A stretch of DNA of 58,495 nucleotides from an uncultured Pelagibacteraceae bacterium (GCA_902574525.1 CACGNQ010000005.1:1-58495); one strand, 5' to 3'; counted from the first letter of the stretch, positions 46,732 to 55,797 are shown. Numbers and translations: made by a program. Notes: a model not told the origin generated them from the letters alone.

Positions 46732-47444
46732 AATTTATTTAATCTTAAAAAAATTATAAAAGAATTATAAATCATTTTGAAACCAATAAATAAAATATTT
46801 CGTTCTGATATGTTAAATATATTTTTCATTTTTGATGTTTGATTATTATATCTACATTTAACTCTTATTTCTGAGCAAAAAAAATTTTTTCTAAAAATTA
46901 TCTGATTTAGGCAAATATCAAATGAGTAATCATTTGGTAGTTTATTAATAATATTTTTAAACTTTGAAACTTTATAAACCTTAAAACCAGATAAATTATC
47001 CTCAAATTTTGAACCCCAAAAAAAATTTGCAAATTTAGAAAAAAAAATGTTTCCAAATTTTCTAGATATAAAAAGTTTGTTTTGGCTTAAAAATTTTGAT
47101 CCTGATACCAAATCAAAATCACTCTTTTTTTGATGTTTAATTAGCTTAAAAAGATCATCTATCGATCTTTGATGATCCCCTGGCAATATGGATAAAAGAT
47201 AATAATTATTTTTTAATGCATATTTATAAGCAGTTTTTACTGCTGATCCATATCCTAAATTTTTCTTGTGACTTATAACTTTTTTTTTATTTTTTTTTAA
47301 AATGCTAAGTGTCTTATCTTTTGAATAATCATTGATAAATAAGATATCTATTTTATTTCGTATTTTATTAGTATCTCTTATAACTTTTGTTATAGTGTTC
47401 TCGTTGTTATAACAAAGCACGGCACATAAAAATTTTTTTTTCAT
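46728..47444 (-). CDS. Glycosyltransferase family 2
   Basis: A 238-residue GT2 protein: LCAVLCYNNENTITKVI, LFINDYSKDKT, KKNLGYGSAVKTAYKYA and a DH-type metal residue in ILPGDHQRSIDDL. This resembles dolichyl/polyprenyl-phosphate sugar synthases, although the membrane tail is short. It probably makes a lipid-linked sugar or extends a glycan. Convergent with the epimerase and divergent from a small membrane protein gene across a 95-base spacer that should hold both promoters. Confidence 0.82.
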   Translation of the reverse strand: MKKKFLCAVLCYNNENTITKVIRDTNKIRNKIDILFINDYSKDKTLSILKKNKKKVISHKKNLGYGSAVKTAYKYALKNNYYLLSILPGDHQRSIDDLFKLIKHQKKSDFDLVSGSKFLSQNKLFISRKFGNIFFSKFANFFWGSKFEDNLSGFKVYKVSKFKNIINKLPNDYSFDICLNQIIFRKNFFCSEIRVKCRYNNQTSKMKNIFNISERNILFIGFKMIYNSFIIFLRLNKF

Positions 47445-47539
47445 AACGCAGATGTTGATTATTTCATTTTGGACTTTAAAAGCTTAATAAACAAGTTATA
47501 TATTCTAATTAATAGTTTTGAAAGATTATATTAAATTTT

Positions 47540-47917
47540 ATGTTTAAAAAATTCGTTAAAAAACAATTTATGTGGCTTTTTTTTATAGTTATTTTCTGTC
47601 AGGCTTTTTTAATTTCACATAGAGTTTCTTTTGAATTTTCTATATTTTTTAATTTTTACAAAGAAAATATAGCGATTGAAAAATCAATAAAAAATAAATC
47701 TGCTATAAAAATTTCAAAATTTTTAAATCAAGTAAATTTAAAAAATTTTTATATAGACAAAAGTTTAATTAATAATGATAATTTTTCTCAAAGACTAGTT
47801 GAATATGCTTACCCAATTAAATTTGATGAAGATTCAAGATATATTATTTCAAGAAACAAGATAGATAATTGCTCTAAAATTTTTGAATATAAGGATAAAT
47901 ATGTTTTCAGTTGTTGA
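47540..47917 (+). CDS. Unknown membrane-anchored protein (125 aa)
   Basis: An unrecognised 125-residue protein with one strong N-terminal hydrophobic segment (WLFFIVIFCQAFLISH) and a polar remainder rich in Asn, Lys and Ile, ending in two Cys-containing stretches. It is probably an inner-membrane anchored periplasmic domain. Its last 17 bases overlap the start of the next membrane protein, so the two may function together. Confidence 0.6.
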   Translation: MFKKFVKKQFMWLFFIVIFCQAFLISHRVSFEFSIFFNFYKENIAIEKSIKNKSAIKISKFLNQVNLKNFYIDKSLINNDNFSQRLVEYAYPIKFDEDSRYIISRNKIDNCSKIFEYKDKYVFSC

Positions 47918-49193
47918 TAATTTTTTTCACAAAAGAAAAATATTTATTTGCTTAATAATCTCTCAATTACTTATATTTTCAAATTACTATTTCTGGCTCT
48001 TATCTGGATCTATTGATTTAAGTTATATAAGAATAACTTTTACTATTTTTATATTTGGAATATGTTTTTATTCAATTGTAGAAATTACAAGATATGAAAA
48101 GTTTATAAGCATCATGCTTATTTTTTATATAATAATGTGTGTAGGTTCACCATCTTTTCATTGGGACGCTAGATCATTTTGGTTGTTCGTTTCAAAACAA
48201 TTGTTTTATGATCAAAATCTTAATTATTTAATAGAAAATTATAATGTAATTCATGATTCAAATTTTTATCCTATTCTTGGTCCATCCCTCGGTAGTTCAA
48301 TTGCAGAAGTATTTGGAGAATGGAATGAAGTTTACCCTAAATTATTCAGTATTATTTTATCAATCCCACCTTTAATATATTTAAGTTTTTTTTTAAAAAA
48401 TAAATTTTCAATTTGTATTTATATTGCAATTGTTTTATTTATTTTAGAAAAATCATTTATAATTGGAGAAATGGATGGAATAGTTGCTGTTTATTTTACT
48501 CTTTGTACAGTTTTATCTATTCAGCTTTTGCAAAATCAAAATTCAATTAAAGTAGTATTATTTAGAAAAAATTTAAGTTCAAAATTATTCCTTTTATTTG
48601 TTTTTTTAAATTTTTCTTTTTTAACTATTTTGAAAGTTGAAGCTGTTGTATATCTATTTATAATAATTTTGTCGTTTTATTTATGCACTCTTTTTAGAAA
48701 TAGAAATTTCTTAATTAAAGACTTTATATTATTTATACTTTCATTTTTAAGTTTCTCCATATGGGTATATTTTGTTTATTCGAATAATGTGGACTTAACA
48801 TCTCATTCAGGTGTATCAGTCCTTATTGGAAATGATTTCATAAATATTTTTATTCGACAGCTTTTTGATTTTAAGAATTTCTTTATTATATCAAAATATA
48901 TTTATCTTAATAAACCTTTTTTTATTGCTTTTAGCTTATCAATTTTCTTTTTAACTTTTACTTATTCGGGTGGAAAGAAAATAATGAATATTGAAAAAGA
49001 TATACTTATTATAATAGCAATAATTATGATTTTTTATATTATGTTTATATACTTTGTTTTTTTAGTTACTAGAGCAGATCTTTTGTGGCAACTTGATGTA
49101 AGTGCAAAGAGAGTAATGTTGCCATTATCATTCTTAATTTCGTATTTTAGTTTGTTAATTTTTCAATCAAATTTTAAAAAGAATAAGTTTTAA
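47901..49193 (+). CDS. Polytopic membrane protein, possible GT-C glycosyltransferase
   Basis: A 430-residue protein from the ATG at 47901, supported by AAGGA at 47891-47895. It has about ten hydrophobic helices. A conserved-looking loop, SPSFHWDARSFWLFVSKQLFY, contains an acidic residue where GT-C enzymes hold the catalytic Asp/Glu. It could use polyprenyl-phosphate sugars, and the UbiA/DprE1-like pair 130 bases downstream could supply one. The family is not recognised with certainty. It overlaps the 125-residue protein gene by 17 bases. Confidence 0.55.
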   Translation: MFSVVDNFFHKRKIFICLIISQLLIFSNYYFWLLSGSIDLSYIRITFTIFIFGICFYSIVEITRYEKFISIMLIFYIIMCVGSPSFHWDARSFWLFVSKQLFYDQNLNYLIENYNVIHDSNFYPILGPSLGSSIAEVFGEWNEVYPKLFSIILSIPPLIYLSFFLKNKFSICIYIAIVLFILEKSFIIGEMDGIVAVYFTLCTVLSIQLLQNQNSIKVVLFRKNLSSKLFLLFVFLNFSFLTILKVEAVVYLFIIILSFYLCTLFRNRNFLIKDFILFILSFLSFSIWVYFVYSNNVDLTSHSGVSVLIGNDFINIFIRQLFDFKNFFIISKYIYLNKPFFIAFSLSIFFLTFTYSGGKKIMNIEKDILIIIAIIMIFYIMFIYFVFLVTRADLLWQLDVSAKRVMLPLSFLISYFSLLIFQSNFKKNKF

Positions 49194-49325
49194 ACTCAAT
49201 TTATTTTTTTTTAAATTTAACTAATTTTCTAATTAAATTTAATCGTTTTTATTTAATTTTTTTTATATATATATAAAAATATATTTAACTCTATAATTTA
49301 AACATTACAAATTATATTATATTTT
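49194..49325. other. Very AT-rich island spacer
   Basis: A 132-base gap made almost only of A and T, including an alternating ATATATATATA near 49264-49274 and a poly-T stretch. No gene or hairpin with a clear T-run is visible. It may contain the promoter for the UbiA-DprE1-like pair. Confidence 0.4.
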
Positions 49326-50189
49326 ATGCGATTTTTTTATAATTGGATTGAAGAAATTAGAATATATCACTGGACCAAAAATATTGTAATTTTTTTACCT
49401 TTAATAGCTGTGCAAGAATATTCAATACAAAGCTTTTCAATTTTAATTTCAATTTTTTTGTTATTTTCATTCTTTGTTTCTGGAACTTACATTATTAATG
49501 ATATTTTTGATCTTAAAAGTGATGTATTACATAAAGTTAAAAAATTAAGACCCATAGCAAGTAAAAGGATTAATGTAAATAATGCAATTTTAATATCTAT
49601 TTTTTTAATAAGTACATGTCTAGTCATTTGTTATTATAAATTTAATTTAGATATTTTTTTGATCTTTCTACTATATTTAATTTTGAGCTTGACTTATTCA
49701 AAAATTATTAAAAAAATTCCCATTTTAGATATACTAGTACTCACCTTATTTTATCTTATCAGATTATGGCTTGGAGGATTGGCAATAGATGTTTCTATTT
49801 CTGTCTGGTTATTTACTTTTTGCTTTTTTATTTTTCTGCCACTCTGCTGCATTAAAAGAATAGTAGAAATTAATAAATTTAGCAAAAAAAGTATTAGAGG
49901 TTACGAGAAAAGTGATATTTCATTTTTGAATAATATTTCAAATTCATCTTCCTTGTTGTCTTTAATAGTAATTTTACTTTATGCAGAATCAACAAATTTT
50001 AAAGTTTATTATAGCAATATATATTTTTTATTTATAATTTCTTTAATTATAATTTTTTGGATGTTAAGAGTTAATCGGCTTGCTAACAAAGGTCTTGTTT
50101 CACACGATCCCGTTTTATTTGCTTTGAAGGACAAATTAACTTATTTTTTAACATTTATAGTTGGAATTTTATTTATTATAAATTCTTAA
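49326..50189 (+). CDS. UbiA-family prenyltransferase, DPPR synthase-like
   Basis: A 287-residue, nine-helix UbiA protein. The prenyl-phosphate metal motif is NDIFDLKSD (NDxxDxxxD), followed by RPIASKRI; the second acidic region lies near KKSIRGYEKSD. The N-terminal YHWTKNIVIFLPL matches decaprenyl-phosphate phosphoribosyltransferase (Rv3806c-like) proteins, which join polyprenyl phosphate to phosphoribosyl pyrophosphate. The next gene, 14 bases on, encodes a DprE1-like oxidase, the usual partner in making polyprenyl-phosphoryl arabinose. Confidence 0.82.
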   Translation: MRFFYNWIEEIRIYHWTKNIVIFLPLIAVQEYSIQSFSILISIFLLFSFFVSGTYIINDIFDLKSDVLHKVKKLRPIASKRINVNNAILISIFLISTCLVICYYKFNLDIFLIFLLYLILSLTYSKIIKKIPILDILVLTLFYLIRLWLGGLAIDVSISVWLFTFCFFIFLPLCCIKRIVEINKFSKKSIRGYEKSDISFLNNISNSSSLLSLIVILLYAESTNFKVYYSNIYFLFIISLIIIFWMLRVNRLANKGLVSHDPVLFALKDKLTYFLTFIVGILFIINS

Positions 50190-50203
50190 ATTAAAAATTT
50201 ATT

Positions 50204-51508
50204 ATGAAAAAAACTGTTTTAAGTTGGGGAAAATTACATAAATATGAAAATGAAGTAATTATTCCAAAAAATATTAAAGATATTAATTTTGATCTAAAAG
50301 CAAAAAATTTTACTTTCTATGGCAATGGAAGGTCATACGGCGATGTATGTCTAAATAAAAATGGAAATATAATTTATACAAATAGATTTAAAAAAGTAAG
50401 ACGTTTTGATACAAAAAAAGGTATTATTGAGGCAGAAGCTGGAATAACTTTTGATGAAATTCTAAAGTTATGTGTCCCTAAAGGATGGTTTTTACCTGTT
50501 ACGCCAGGTACAAAATTTGTAACGCTTGGAGGAGCAATAGCTAATGACATACATGGAAAAAATCACCATCAAATTGGAAGTTTTGGCTCTTGTATTAAAA
50601 AAATTTGTCTAATTAAAACAAACGGCCAAAAAAAAATATTGTCTAGAAATAAAAATTTTAATTTATTCAAGTTAACAATAAGTGGCTTAGGTCTTACAGG
50701 ATTTATAGAATGGGCAAGGATTAAACTGATACCAATCAAATCTTCTACAATGCATGTTGAAAATATAAGGTTCAATAACCTTGATGAGTATTTCTTAATA
50801 AATAACAAAAGTAAAAAATGGCCTTATACAGTTGCTTGGTTTGATAACTCCGCAGAAGGAAAAAACCTAGGTAAAGGTATTTTCTCTAGAGGATATTTTT
50901 TAAAAGATAATAATTTAGAGGCTCACAGCTCAAAGAAAATAATCATTATTCCCAAGAAATTCCCTGGATTTTTATTAAATAAATTTTTTATAAAGATATT
51001 TAATAAATTATACTGGAATAGACCTGCTGCAAACAAAGTATTTCATACCCATTATGGCAATTTTTTCTATCCTTTAGATAAGATTAAAAATTGGAATAAT
51101 TTGTATGGACATAGAGGTTTTTATCAATTTCAATGCATCTTTCCTGAAAAGTGTGCAAAAAATGCAATTAAAGAGGTTTTATCAAAAATCAAAGCTTATA
51201 ACATGTTATCTTTTTTAGCAGTATTAAAAACTCATAGAAAAGAAACATCGCCTGGGCTAAATTCATTTTGTATTTGTGGCACAAGTATTGCAATAGATTT
51301 GCCAAATAAAAAAAAGGATAAAACTTTAAAATTACTTAAAGATCTTGAGAAAAGTGTTCTTAAATTTAAAGGAAAAATAAATCCATCAAAGGATAGCACA
51401 ATGTCAGCAAAGACCTATAAAAAAAGTTATCCAAATTGGATCAAATTAAATAAATTTAAAGATCCATATTTAAGTTCTTCATTCTGGAAAAGAGTTACAA
51501 AAAAATAA
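50204..51508 (+). CDS. DprE1-like FAD-dependent decaprenylphosphoryl-ribose oxidase
   Basis: A 434-residue FAD-binding type 4 oxidase. GNGRSYGDVCLN, PVTPGTKFVTLGGAIANDIH, GKNHHQIGSFG and ISGLGLTGFIEWA match DprE1 closely in order. DprE1 oxidises the ribose 2'-OH of polyprenyl-phosphoryl ribose; a reductase (DprE2) then yields the arabinose form. By eye the position of the mycobacterial drug-reactive Cys387 is Ala (TSIAIDLP). It follows the UbiA gene by 14 bases. The SDR convergent with it, 13 bases away, might be the reductase but looks more like a lipid-cluster SDR. Confidence 0.85.
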   Translation: MKKTVLSWGKLHKYENEVIIPKNIKDINFDLKAKNFTFYGNGRSYGDVCLNKNGNIIYTNRFKKVRRFDTKKGIIEAEAGITFDEILKLCVPKGWFLPVTPGTKFVTLGGAIANDIHGKNHHQIGSFGSCIKKICLIKTNGQKKILSRNKNFNLFKLTISGLGLTGFIEWARIKLIPIKSSTMHVENIRFNNLDEYFLINNKSKKWPYTVAWFDNSAEGKNLGKGIFSRGYFLKDNNLEAHSSKKIIIIPKKFPGFLLNKFFIKIFNKLYWNRPAANKVFHTHYGNFFYPLDKIKNWNNLYGHRGFYQFQCIFPEKCAKNAIKEVLSKIKAYNMLSFLAVLKTHRKETSPGLNSFCICGTSIAIDLPNKKKDKTLKLLKDLEKSVLKFKGKINPSKDSTMSAKTYKKSYPNWIKLNKFKDPYLSSSFWKRVTKK

Positions 51509-51521
51509 AAAATATTTTTTG

Positions 51522-52280
51522 TCAGTTTCTTTGAAATTTAGTTAGTTTTCCAACTAACCAAAGATATAACCAATGAGGTAAAATTTTTAAAATTTTTAAA
51601 ATTAAAGTTAATTGCTTTGGAAAGTGAACTTCAAATACGTTACTATTTACAAGACCATTGTAAATTTTATCTGCTGCATATTCAGTAGACTTTAAAAATG
51701 GCATTTTAAAATCGTTTTTATCTGTCATGGGTGTTTTTATAAATCCGGGTGATATTAAAGAAATTCTAACATTATATCTGCCAAAATCAAAATATAAGCT
51801 TTCCGCTAAATTATTTAATGCAGACTTAGATGGACCATAGCCAGTCGAATTTGGCAAACCTCTATAGCCAGCTATAGATGACACTATTGAAATATGTCCT
51901 TTTCTTAATTCTTTATAATATTTCTCCACACATTTAATAGTATTAAGAGTTCCAAAAAAATTTACTTTCATCACATTTTCAATTTGCTCAACATCAATTT
52001 CTTTTTCTTTTTTAGGATTCCATGTTCCTGTAGAAAATATACATATATTAATATTATTAAATTTATTTTTAATATCTGAAAATACTTTATTACACTCCTC
52101 CATTTTTGTTACATCTAAAGGGAATGAATGAATATTCTCGTTTGATCTAGATATCTCCTCTAGCAATTCTTTCCTTCTTGCAGAAATTGCTACAATCCAA
52201 CCATTTTTTGAAAACTTTAATGCTAAAGCTTTCCCAATTCCCGTACTGGCACCTGTAATCCAAATTACTTTATTGCTCAT
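51522..52280 (-). CDS. Short-chain dehydrogenase/reductase
   Basis: A 252-residue classical SDR with TGASTGIGKALA (NADP site), SIVSSIAGYRG and the catalytic YGPSK, then SPGFIKTPMTD. The C-terminal tail VHFPKQLTLILKILKILPHW resembles SDRs that accompany FAD-DUF1365-CFA lipid clusters. It could instead serve as DprE2 for the adjacent DprE1-like enzyme, since DprE2 is also about 254 residues. It is divergent from tspO, with 23 bases between starts. Confidence 0.88.
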   Translation of the reverse strand: MSNKVIWITGASTGIGKALALKFSKNGWIVAISARRKELLEEISRSNENIHSFPLDVTKMEECNKVFSDIKNKFNNINICIFSTGTWNPKKEKEIDVEQIENVMKVNFFGTLNTIKCVEKYYKELRKGHISIVSSIAGYRGLPNSTGYGPSKSALNNLAESLYFDFGRYNVRISLISPGFIKTPMTDKNDFKMPFLKSTEYAADKIYNGLVNSNVFEVHFPKQLTLILKILKILPHWLYLWLVGKLTKFQRN

Positions 52281-52303
52281 GATGAAATGATATATATATC
52301 ATA

Positions 52304-52771
52304 ATGTTTAAAAATAAATTTTTATCTTTTTTAATTTTTGGTTTTGTAACATTTTCTGCGTCATTTATAGGTAGTATAGCGACAATTACATCAAAAGAAC
52401 CCTGGTATTCGACCTTGAATAAGTCTGGTCTTAACCCTCCTGATTGGGTATTTGCACCTGTTTGGACTACATTGTATATGTTTATGACCATAGCAATTTG
52501 GTTAGCGTGGCATAAAAATTATAAAAATTTAAATCTAGTATATATTTATTTCATACATTTATTTTTTAACCTTACATGGAGTATTGTATTTTTTGTTTTT
52601 CATAATATTTTTGTCGCACTTATAAACCTTGTAATAATTATATTCTTCATAATTTATCTAATGTTAAAATTTAAAAAGATTAACAATTTGAGTTTTATAC
52701 TGATGATTCCTTATTTACTTTGGTGTCTTTATGCATTAGTTCTTAATAGTAGTTTATATATATTAAATTAG
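52304..52771 (+). CDS. tspO: TspO/MBR family tryptophan-rich sensory protein
   Basis: A 155-residue five-helix TspO. EPWYSTLNKSGLNPPDWVFAPVW and TLYMFMTIAIWLAW are the family hallmark (given here in part), with WSIVFFVFHN and the final PYLLWCLYALVLN. TspO binds porphyrins and, in Rhodobacter, modulates photosynthesis and oxygen responses. Here it could link tetrapyrrole or light stress with the nearby lipid-modifying genes. Divergent from the SDR gene; the DAO-like gene follows one base after its end. Confidence 0.93.
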   Translation: MFKNKFLSFLIFGFVTFSASFIGSIATITSKEPWYSTLNKSGLNPPDWVFAPVWTTLYMFMTIAIWLAWHKNYKNLNLVYIYFIHLFFNLTWSIVFFVFHNIFVALINLVIIIFFIIYLMLKFKKINNLSFILMIPYLLWCLYALVLNSSLYILN

Positions 52772-52772
52772 T

Positions 52773-53876
52773 ATGGATGATGTTGTAATAGTCGGTGGAG
52801 GTATTATTGGAGTAGCTACAGCTTATTTTCTGTCTAAAGCGGGAAGAAAAGTCAAAGTTATTGAAAGAGATCCAACATATAAAAAGGCTTCTTTCCCATT
52901 ATCATTAGGGGGATTTCGAAGACAGTTTTTTCAAAAAGAAAATATATTGCTTGGAAAGTTTGCAAGAGAATTTATCAACCAGATACCAGAATTATTGAAA
53001 ACCGAAAAAAATCCCAAACCTACAGCAAGTATTGTTCCAAATGGCTATTTATTAATGTTTGGACCTGAGCATGCTGAGGAGCAATATAGGGCATTAGAAA
53101 ATCATAAGGCTTGCGATGCAGGCACAAAGAATATCAAAGGATCTGAATTAAATAAGGTTTTTTCATATATAAATCCTGAAGGTATTGAAACTGCCACATA
53201 TACAGACAATAAAACAGAAGGATGGATTGATCCTTTTATGTTTCATGGAGCTTTAAAAAGTAAAGCTATGGAACTTGGGGCTGAATTCATAAAAGGAGAT
53301 GTCAAAAGTTTAAGAGAAATAAAAGCAAAAACAATAGTATCTGCAGCTGGATGTTGGACAAAAGAATTATTAGATGACATACCAGTAGTCCCGCAAAAAC
53401 ATACAGTGTTTAGAGTCAAGTGTCCTAAACATATTCCAGAAATGCCTTTGACTGGTGATTTAACAACAGGCGTTTACTGGAGACCGGAAGGAAAAGAATA
53501 TTTAGCTGGCTCTCCAATTTCTACTTTTGACTCAAATGATTTAGAACCTGCTTGGAATGATTTTGAGGAACTAGTTTGGCCCGCTCTTGCAAAAAGAGTA
53601 CCTATTTTTGAGGAGTTAAAACTTACTGGAGGTTGGGCTGGTTTTTATGATTGTAATAAATTAGATAATAATGCTGTAGTGGGTAAACATCCAAAATATG
53701 AAAATGTATATATGGCAACTGGCTTTACGGGCAGAGGTTTAATGCAAGCACCAGGAATCGGTAGAGCTTTAACTGAATTAATTACAACAGGGTCATATAA
53801 TACAATTGACTTAAATGTTTTTGATGTTGATAGAATCTTCAAAGAAAACGCACGTCCAGAACCGTATGTACTATAG
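52773..53876 (+). CDS. FAD-dependent DAO-family oxidoreductase
   Basis: A 367-residue D-amino-acid-oxidase-family flavoprotein: DDVVIVGGGIIGVATAYFLS, VIERDPTYKKASFPLSLGG, TIVSAAGCWTKELL and the C-terminal VYMATGFTGRGLMQAPGIGR. It resembles FOXRED1-like and sarcosine/glycine oxidase-like proteins. The substrate is probably a secondary or primary amine acid. It follows tspO by one base. Formate dehydrogenase is encoded beyond a small convergent gene, so oxidation of N-methyl groups to formate is a possible but unproven link. Confidence 0.87.
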   Translation: MDDVVIVGGGIIGVATAYFLSKAGRKVKVIERDPTYKKASFPLSLGGFRRQFFQKENILLGKFAREFINQIPELLKTEKNPKPTASIVPNGYLLMFGPEHAEEQYRALENHKACDAGTKNIKGSELNKVFSYINPEGIETATYTDNKTEGWIDPFMFHGALKSKAMELGAEFIKGDVKSLREIKAKTIVSAAGCWTKELLDDIPVVPQKHTVFRVKCPKHIPEMPLTGDLTTGVYWRPEGKEYLAGSPISTFDSNDLEPAWNDFEELVWPALAKRVPIFEELKLTGGWAGFYDCNKLDNNAVVGKHPKYENVYMATGFTGRGLMQAPGIGRALTELITTGSYNTIDLNVFDVDRIFKENARPEPYVL

Positions 53877-54077
53877 TTTTTTAATTACTGTACCTAGATA
53901 ACCATTGAATGCAGATACAGCAATTATAAGAAATTGACCTTTAAATGAATAAAAATCAAAAGAAGGATAAAAACTTATTGCAACACTAAAAAAAATATAA
54001 GTTACAATAAAAGGCCTTATAAACTTCTTTATAAAAAATTTATTTCTTTTTATATTTCGCAGCCTCCTCAGAACCAC
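53871..54077 (-). CDS. Small membrane protein (68 aa), uncertain start
   Basis: A 68-residue frame with a basic N-terminus (VLRRLRNIKRNKFFIKK) and two hydrophobic stretches (FIVTYIFFSVAIS and FLIIAVSAFNGYLG). It begins within the last 38 bases of the formate dehydrogenase gene and ends six bases inside the convergent DAO-like gene. The membrane-like pattern and exact packing support a gene, but the long overlap leaves the start doubtful. Function unknown. Confidence 0.5.
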   Translation of the reverse strand: MVLRRLRNIKRNKFFIKKFIRPFIVTYIFFSVAISFYPSFDFYSFKGQFLIIAVSAFNGYLGTVIKKL

Positions 54078-55239
54078 TAGTAGCTGACCCTTTACTATAA
54101 GAGTGAGCTCCCATACCAGCTAGTTGTCCATTTTGCACAATCAAATACTGGTTTCTAATTTCTTTTTTTTCAAAAAAACATTCTAAGATTTCTCTTACCC
54201 CATCTGCATATCTTGCTTGTGCAGTTAAAGAAGTACCGGATGTATGTGGCGTCATTCCATGATTTGGCATAGTTCTCCATACATGATCATTAGGCGCAGG
54301 TTGAGGAAACCAAACATCTCCTGCATAACCACTTAGTTGACCACTTTTAAGAGCTTTCGCAATCGCATCTCTATTACAAATCTTACCTCTTGCCGTATTA
54401 ACTATGTAGGCACCTTTTTTCATTTTACTTATCATAGCATCGTCAAACAAATTTTCTGTTTCAGGGTGAAGAGGGCAATTTATTGTAACTACATCACAAA
54501 CCTTAACCATTGACTCTACTGACTCATGAAAAGTTAAATTAAGTTCTTTTTCAACACTTTCAGGTAATTTATGTCTATCAAAATAATGTAGATGAACATC
54601 AAAAGGTTTCATTTTTCTTAATGCATCTAAACCAATTCTACCAGCAGCTACAGTTCCAATATGCATTCCCTCAACATCATAAGATCTTTGAACTGCATCA
54701 GCAATATTCCATCCACCTTCATTAACAATCCTATGTTGGTTATGGTAATCTCTAACCATTGAAACAATCATCATAACTATGTGCTCTGCAACTGATCTAG
54801 AATTACAGAAAGTTACTTCTACAACATCAATTTTGTTATCCATTGCAGCTTGTAGGTCGACGTGGTCTGACCCTATTCCTGCAGTTATTGCCATTTTTAA
54901 GTTTTTAGCTTTGGCAATCCTCTCTTTTGTTAAATAATATGGAAAAAAAGGTTGAGAAATAACGATATCTGCATCAACGATATGCTTATCTGCTTCGCAT
55001 CCATCACCATCTTTACTGTTAGTGACTACCAACTCATGACCATTACTTTCTAAAAATTTTCTTAAACCAAGCTCTCCAGAGACACATCCTAATAATTGAC
55101 CTGGAGTGTAATCCCTACCTTTTGGGGTAGGTAAAGTCATACCATCTGGATATTTTTCTAATTTTGGAAGCTCTGAAAGAGGATATGATTTTGGCATACC
55201 TCCTTTTGGATCATCATATAATATACACAATACTTTCAT
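54040..55239 (-). CDS. fdh: NAD-dependent formate dehydrogenase
   Basis: A 399-residue D-2-hydroxyacid dehydrogenase-family enzyme matching metal-free NAD formate dehydrogenases: YDDPKGGMP, SQPFFPYYLTKERI with the formate-binding Pro/Asn region, AGIGSDHVDL, GTVAAGRIGLDALR (NAD site) and the catalytic His in TPHTSGTSL. It oxidises formate to CO2 with NADH. An AGGAG site precedes the ATG. In SAR11 this is the end of one-carbon oxidation, consistent with the glycine cleavage genes 15 kb away. Confidence 0.96.
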   Translation of the reverse strand: MKVLCILYDDPKGGMPKSYPLSELPKLEKYPDGMTLPTPKGRDYTPGQLLGCVSGELGLRKFLESNGHELVVTNSKDGDGCEADKHIVDADIVISQPFFPYYLTKERIAKAKNLKMAITAGIGSDHVDLQAAMDNKIDVVEVTFCNSRSVAEHIVMMIVSMVRDYHNQHRIVNEGGWNIADAVQRSYDVEGMHIGTVAAGRIGLDALRKMKPFDVHLHYFDRHKLPESVEKELNLTFHESVESMVKVCDVVTINCPLHPETENLFDDAMISKMKKGAYIVNTARGKICNRDAIAKALKSGQLSGYAGDVWFPQPAPNDHVWRTMPNHGMTPHTSGTSLTAQARYADGVREILECFFEKKEIRNQYLIVQNGQLAGMGAHSYSKGSATSGSEEAAKYKKK

Positions 55240-55329
55240 TTTATCTCCTAATCTAATTTTAAATCATTTATGATTATTTATATTTAAAAGCCTACCATAA
55301 AAATATATAACCAAGCAATCAAATTATGT

Positions 55330-55797
55330 CTACTTTGGGTATTCCTTTTTTAATATAAACTTATTAATTACTATACCAAACATAACTACAATTAGTGAGC
55401 CAATTAAAACTGGTGTTAGCAAATAGTCATAAGAGACTGATCCAATTATTACGATGATTGGATTACCTCCAGCAGGTGGGTGAGTAACTTTAAATAATAT
55501 CATAAGCATAACGCCAAAACCTACCGCTAATGGAATATTGATAAAAATTGGCAGATACATAAAGTTTAAAAAAATTATTCCTATCAATGATGTTAGAAAG
55601 TGACCAAGTATTATATTTTTTGGTTGAGCAAAAGGACTTTCAGGATAACCATAAAGAAGAACCATTGTAGAACCAAAAGAAGCAATGAGAAACATTCCAT
55701 ATGGTGTTTTGTAAGTTAAAATAGTAAGAATTAATATGGTTATAAATGAAAAAATTCCAGCTAAAGAGGATTGTATTAATAATTTTTTATTAATCAT
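55330..55797 (-). CDS. HPP-family integral membrane protein
   Basis: A 155-residue protein with four hydrophobic helices and the family signature in KVTHPPAGGNPIIVIIGS, plus ASFGSTMVLLYGYPESPFAQP. HPP proteins have been implicated in nitrite transport in plastids and cyanobacteria; the function here is unproven. Its start overlaps the NifU-like gene by eight bases, so the two are coupled. Confidence 0.9.
   Translation of the reverse strand: MINKKLLIQSSLAGIFSFITILILTILTYKTPYGMFLIASFGSTMVLLYGYPESPFAQPKNIILGHFLTSLIGIIFLNFMYLPIFINIPLAVGFGVMLMILFKVTHPPAGGNPIIVIIGSVSYDYLLTPVLIGSLIVVMFGIVINKFILKKEYPK

Noticed and set aside
49260..49290. Alternating AT stretch as a repeat array or origin element
   Set aside because: It is short and simple, with no DnaA-box-like or spaced repeats; the surrounding DNA is equally AT-rich.
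51522..52280. SDR as a firm DprE2
   Set aside because: The size fits, but the gene is on the opposite strand from the DprE1-like gene and its C-terminus looks more like lipid-cluster SDRs, so I did not assign it.
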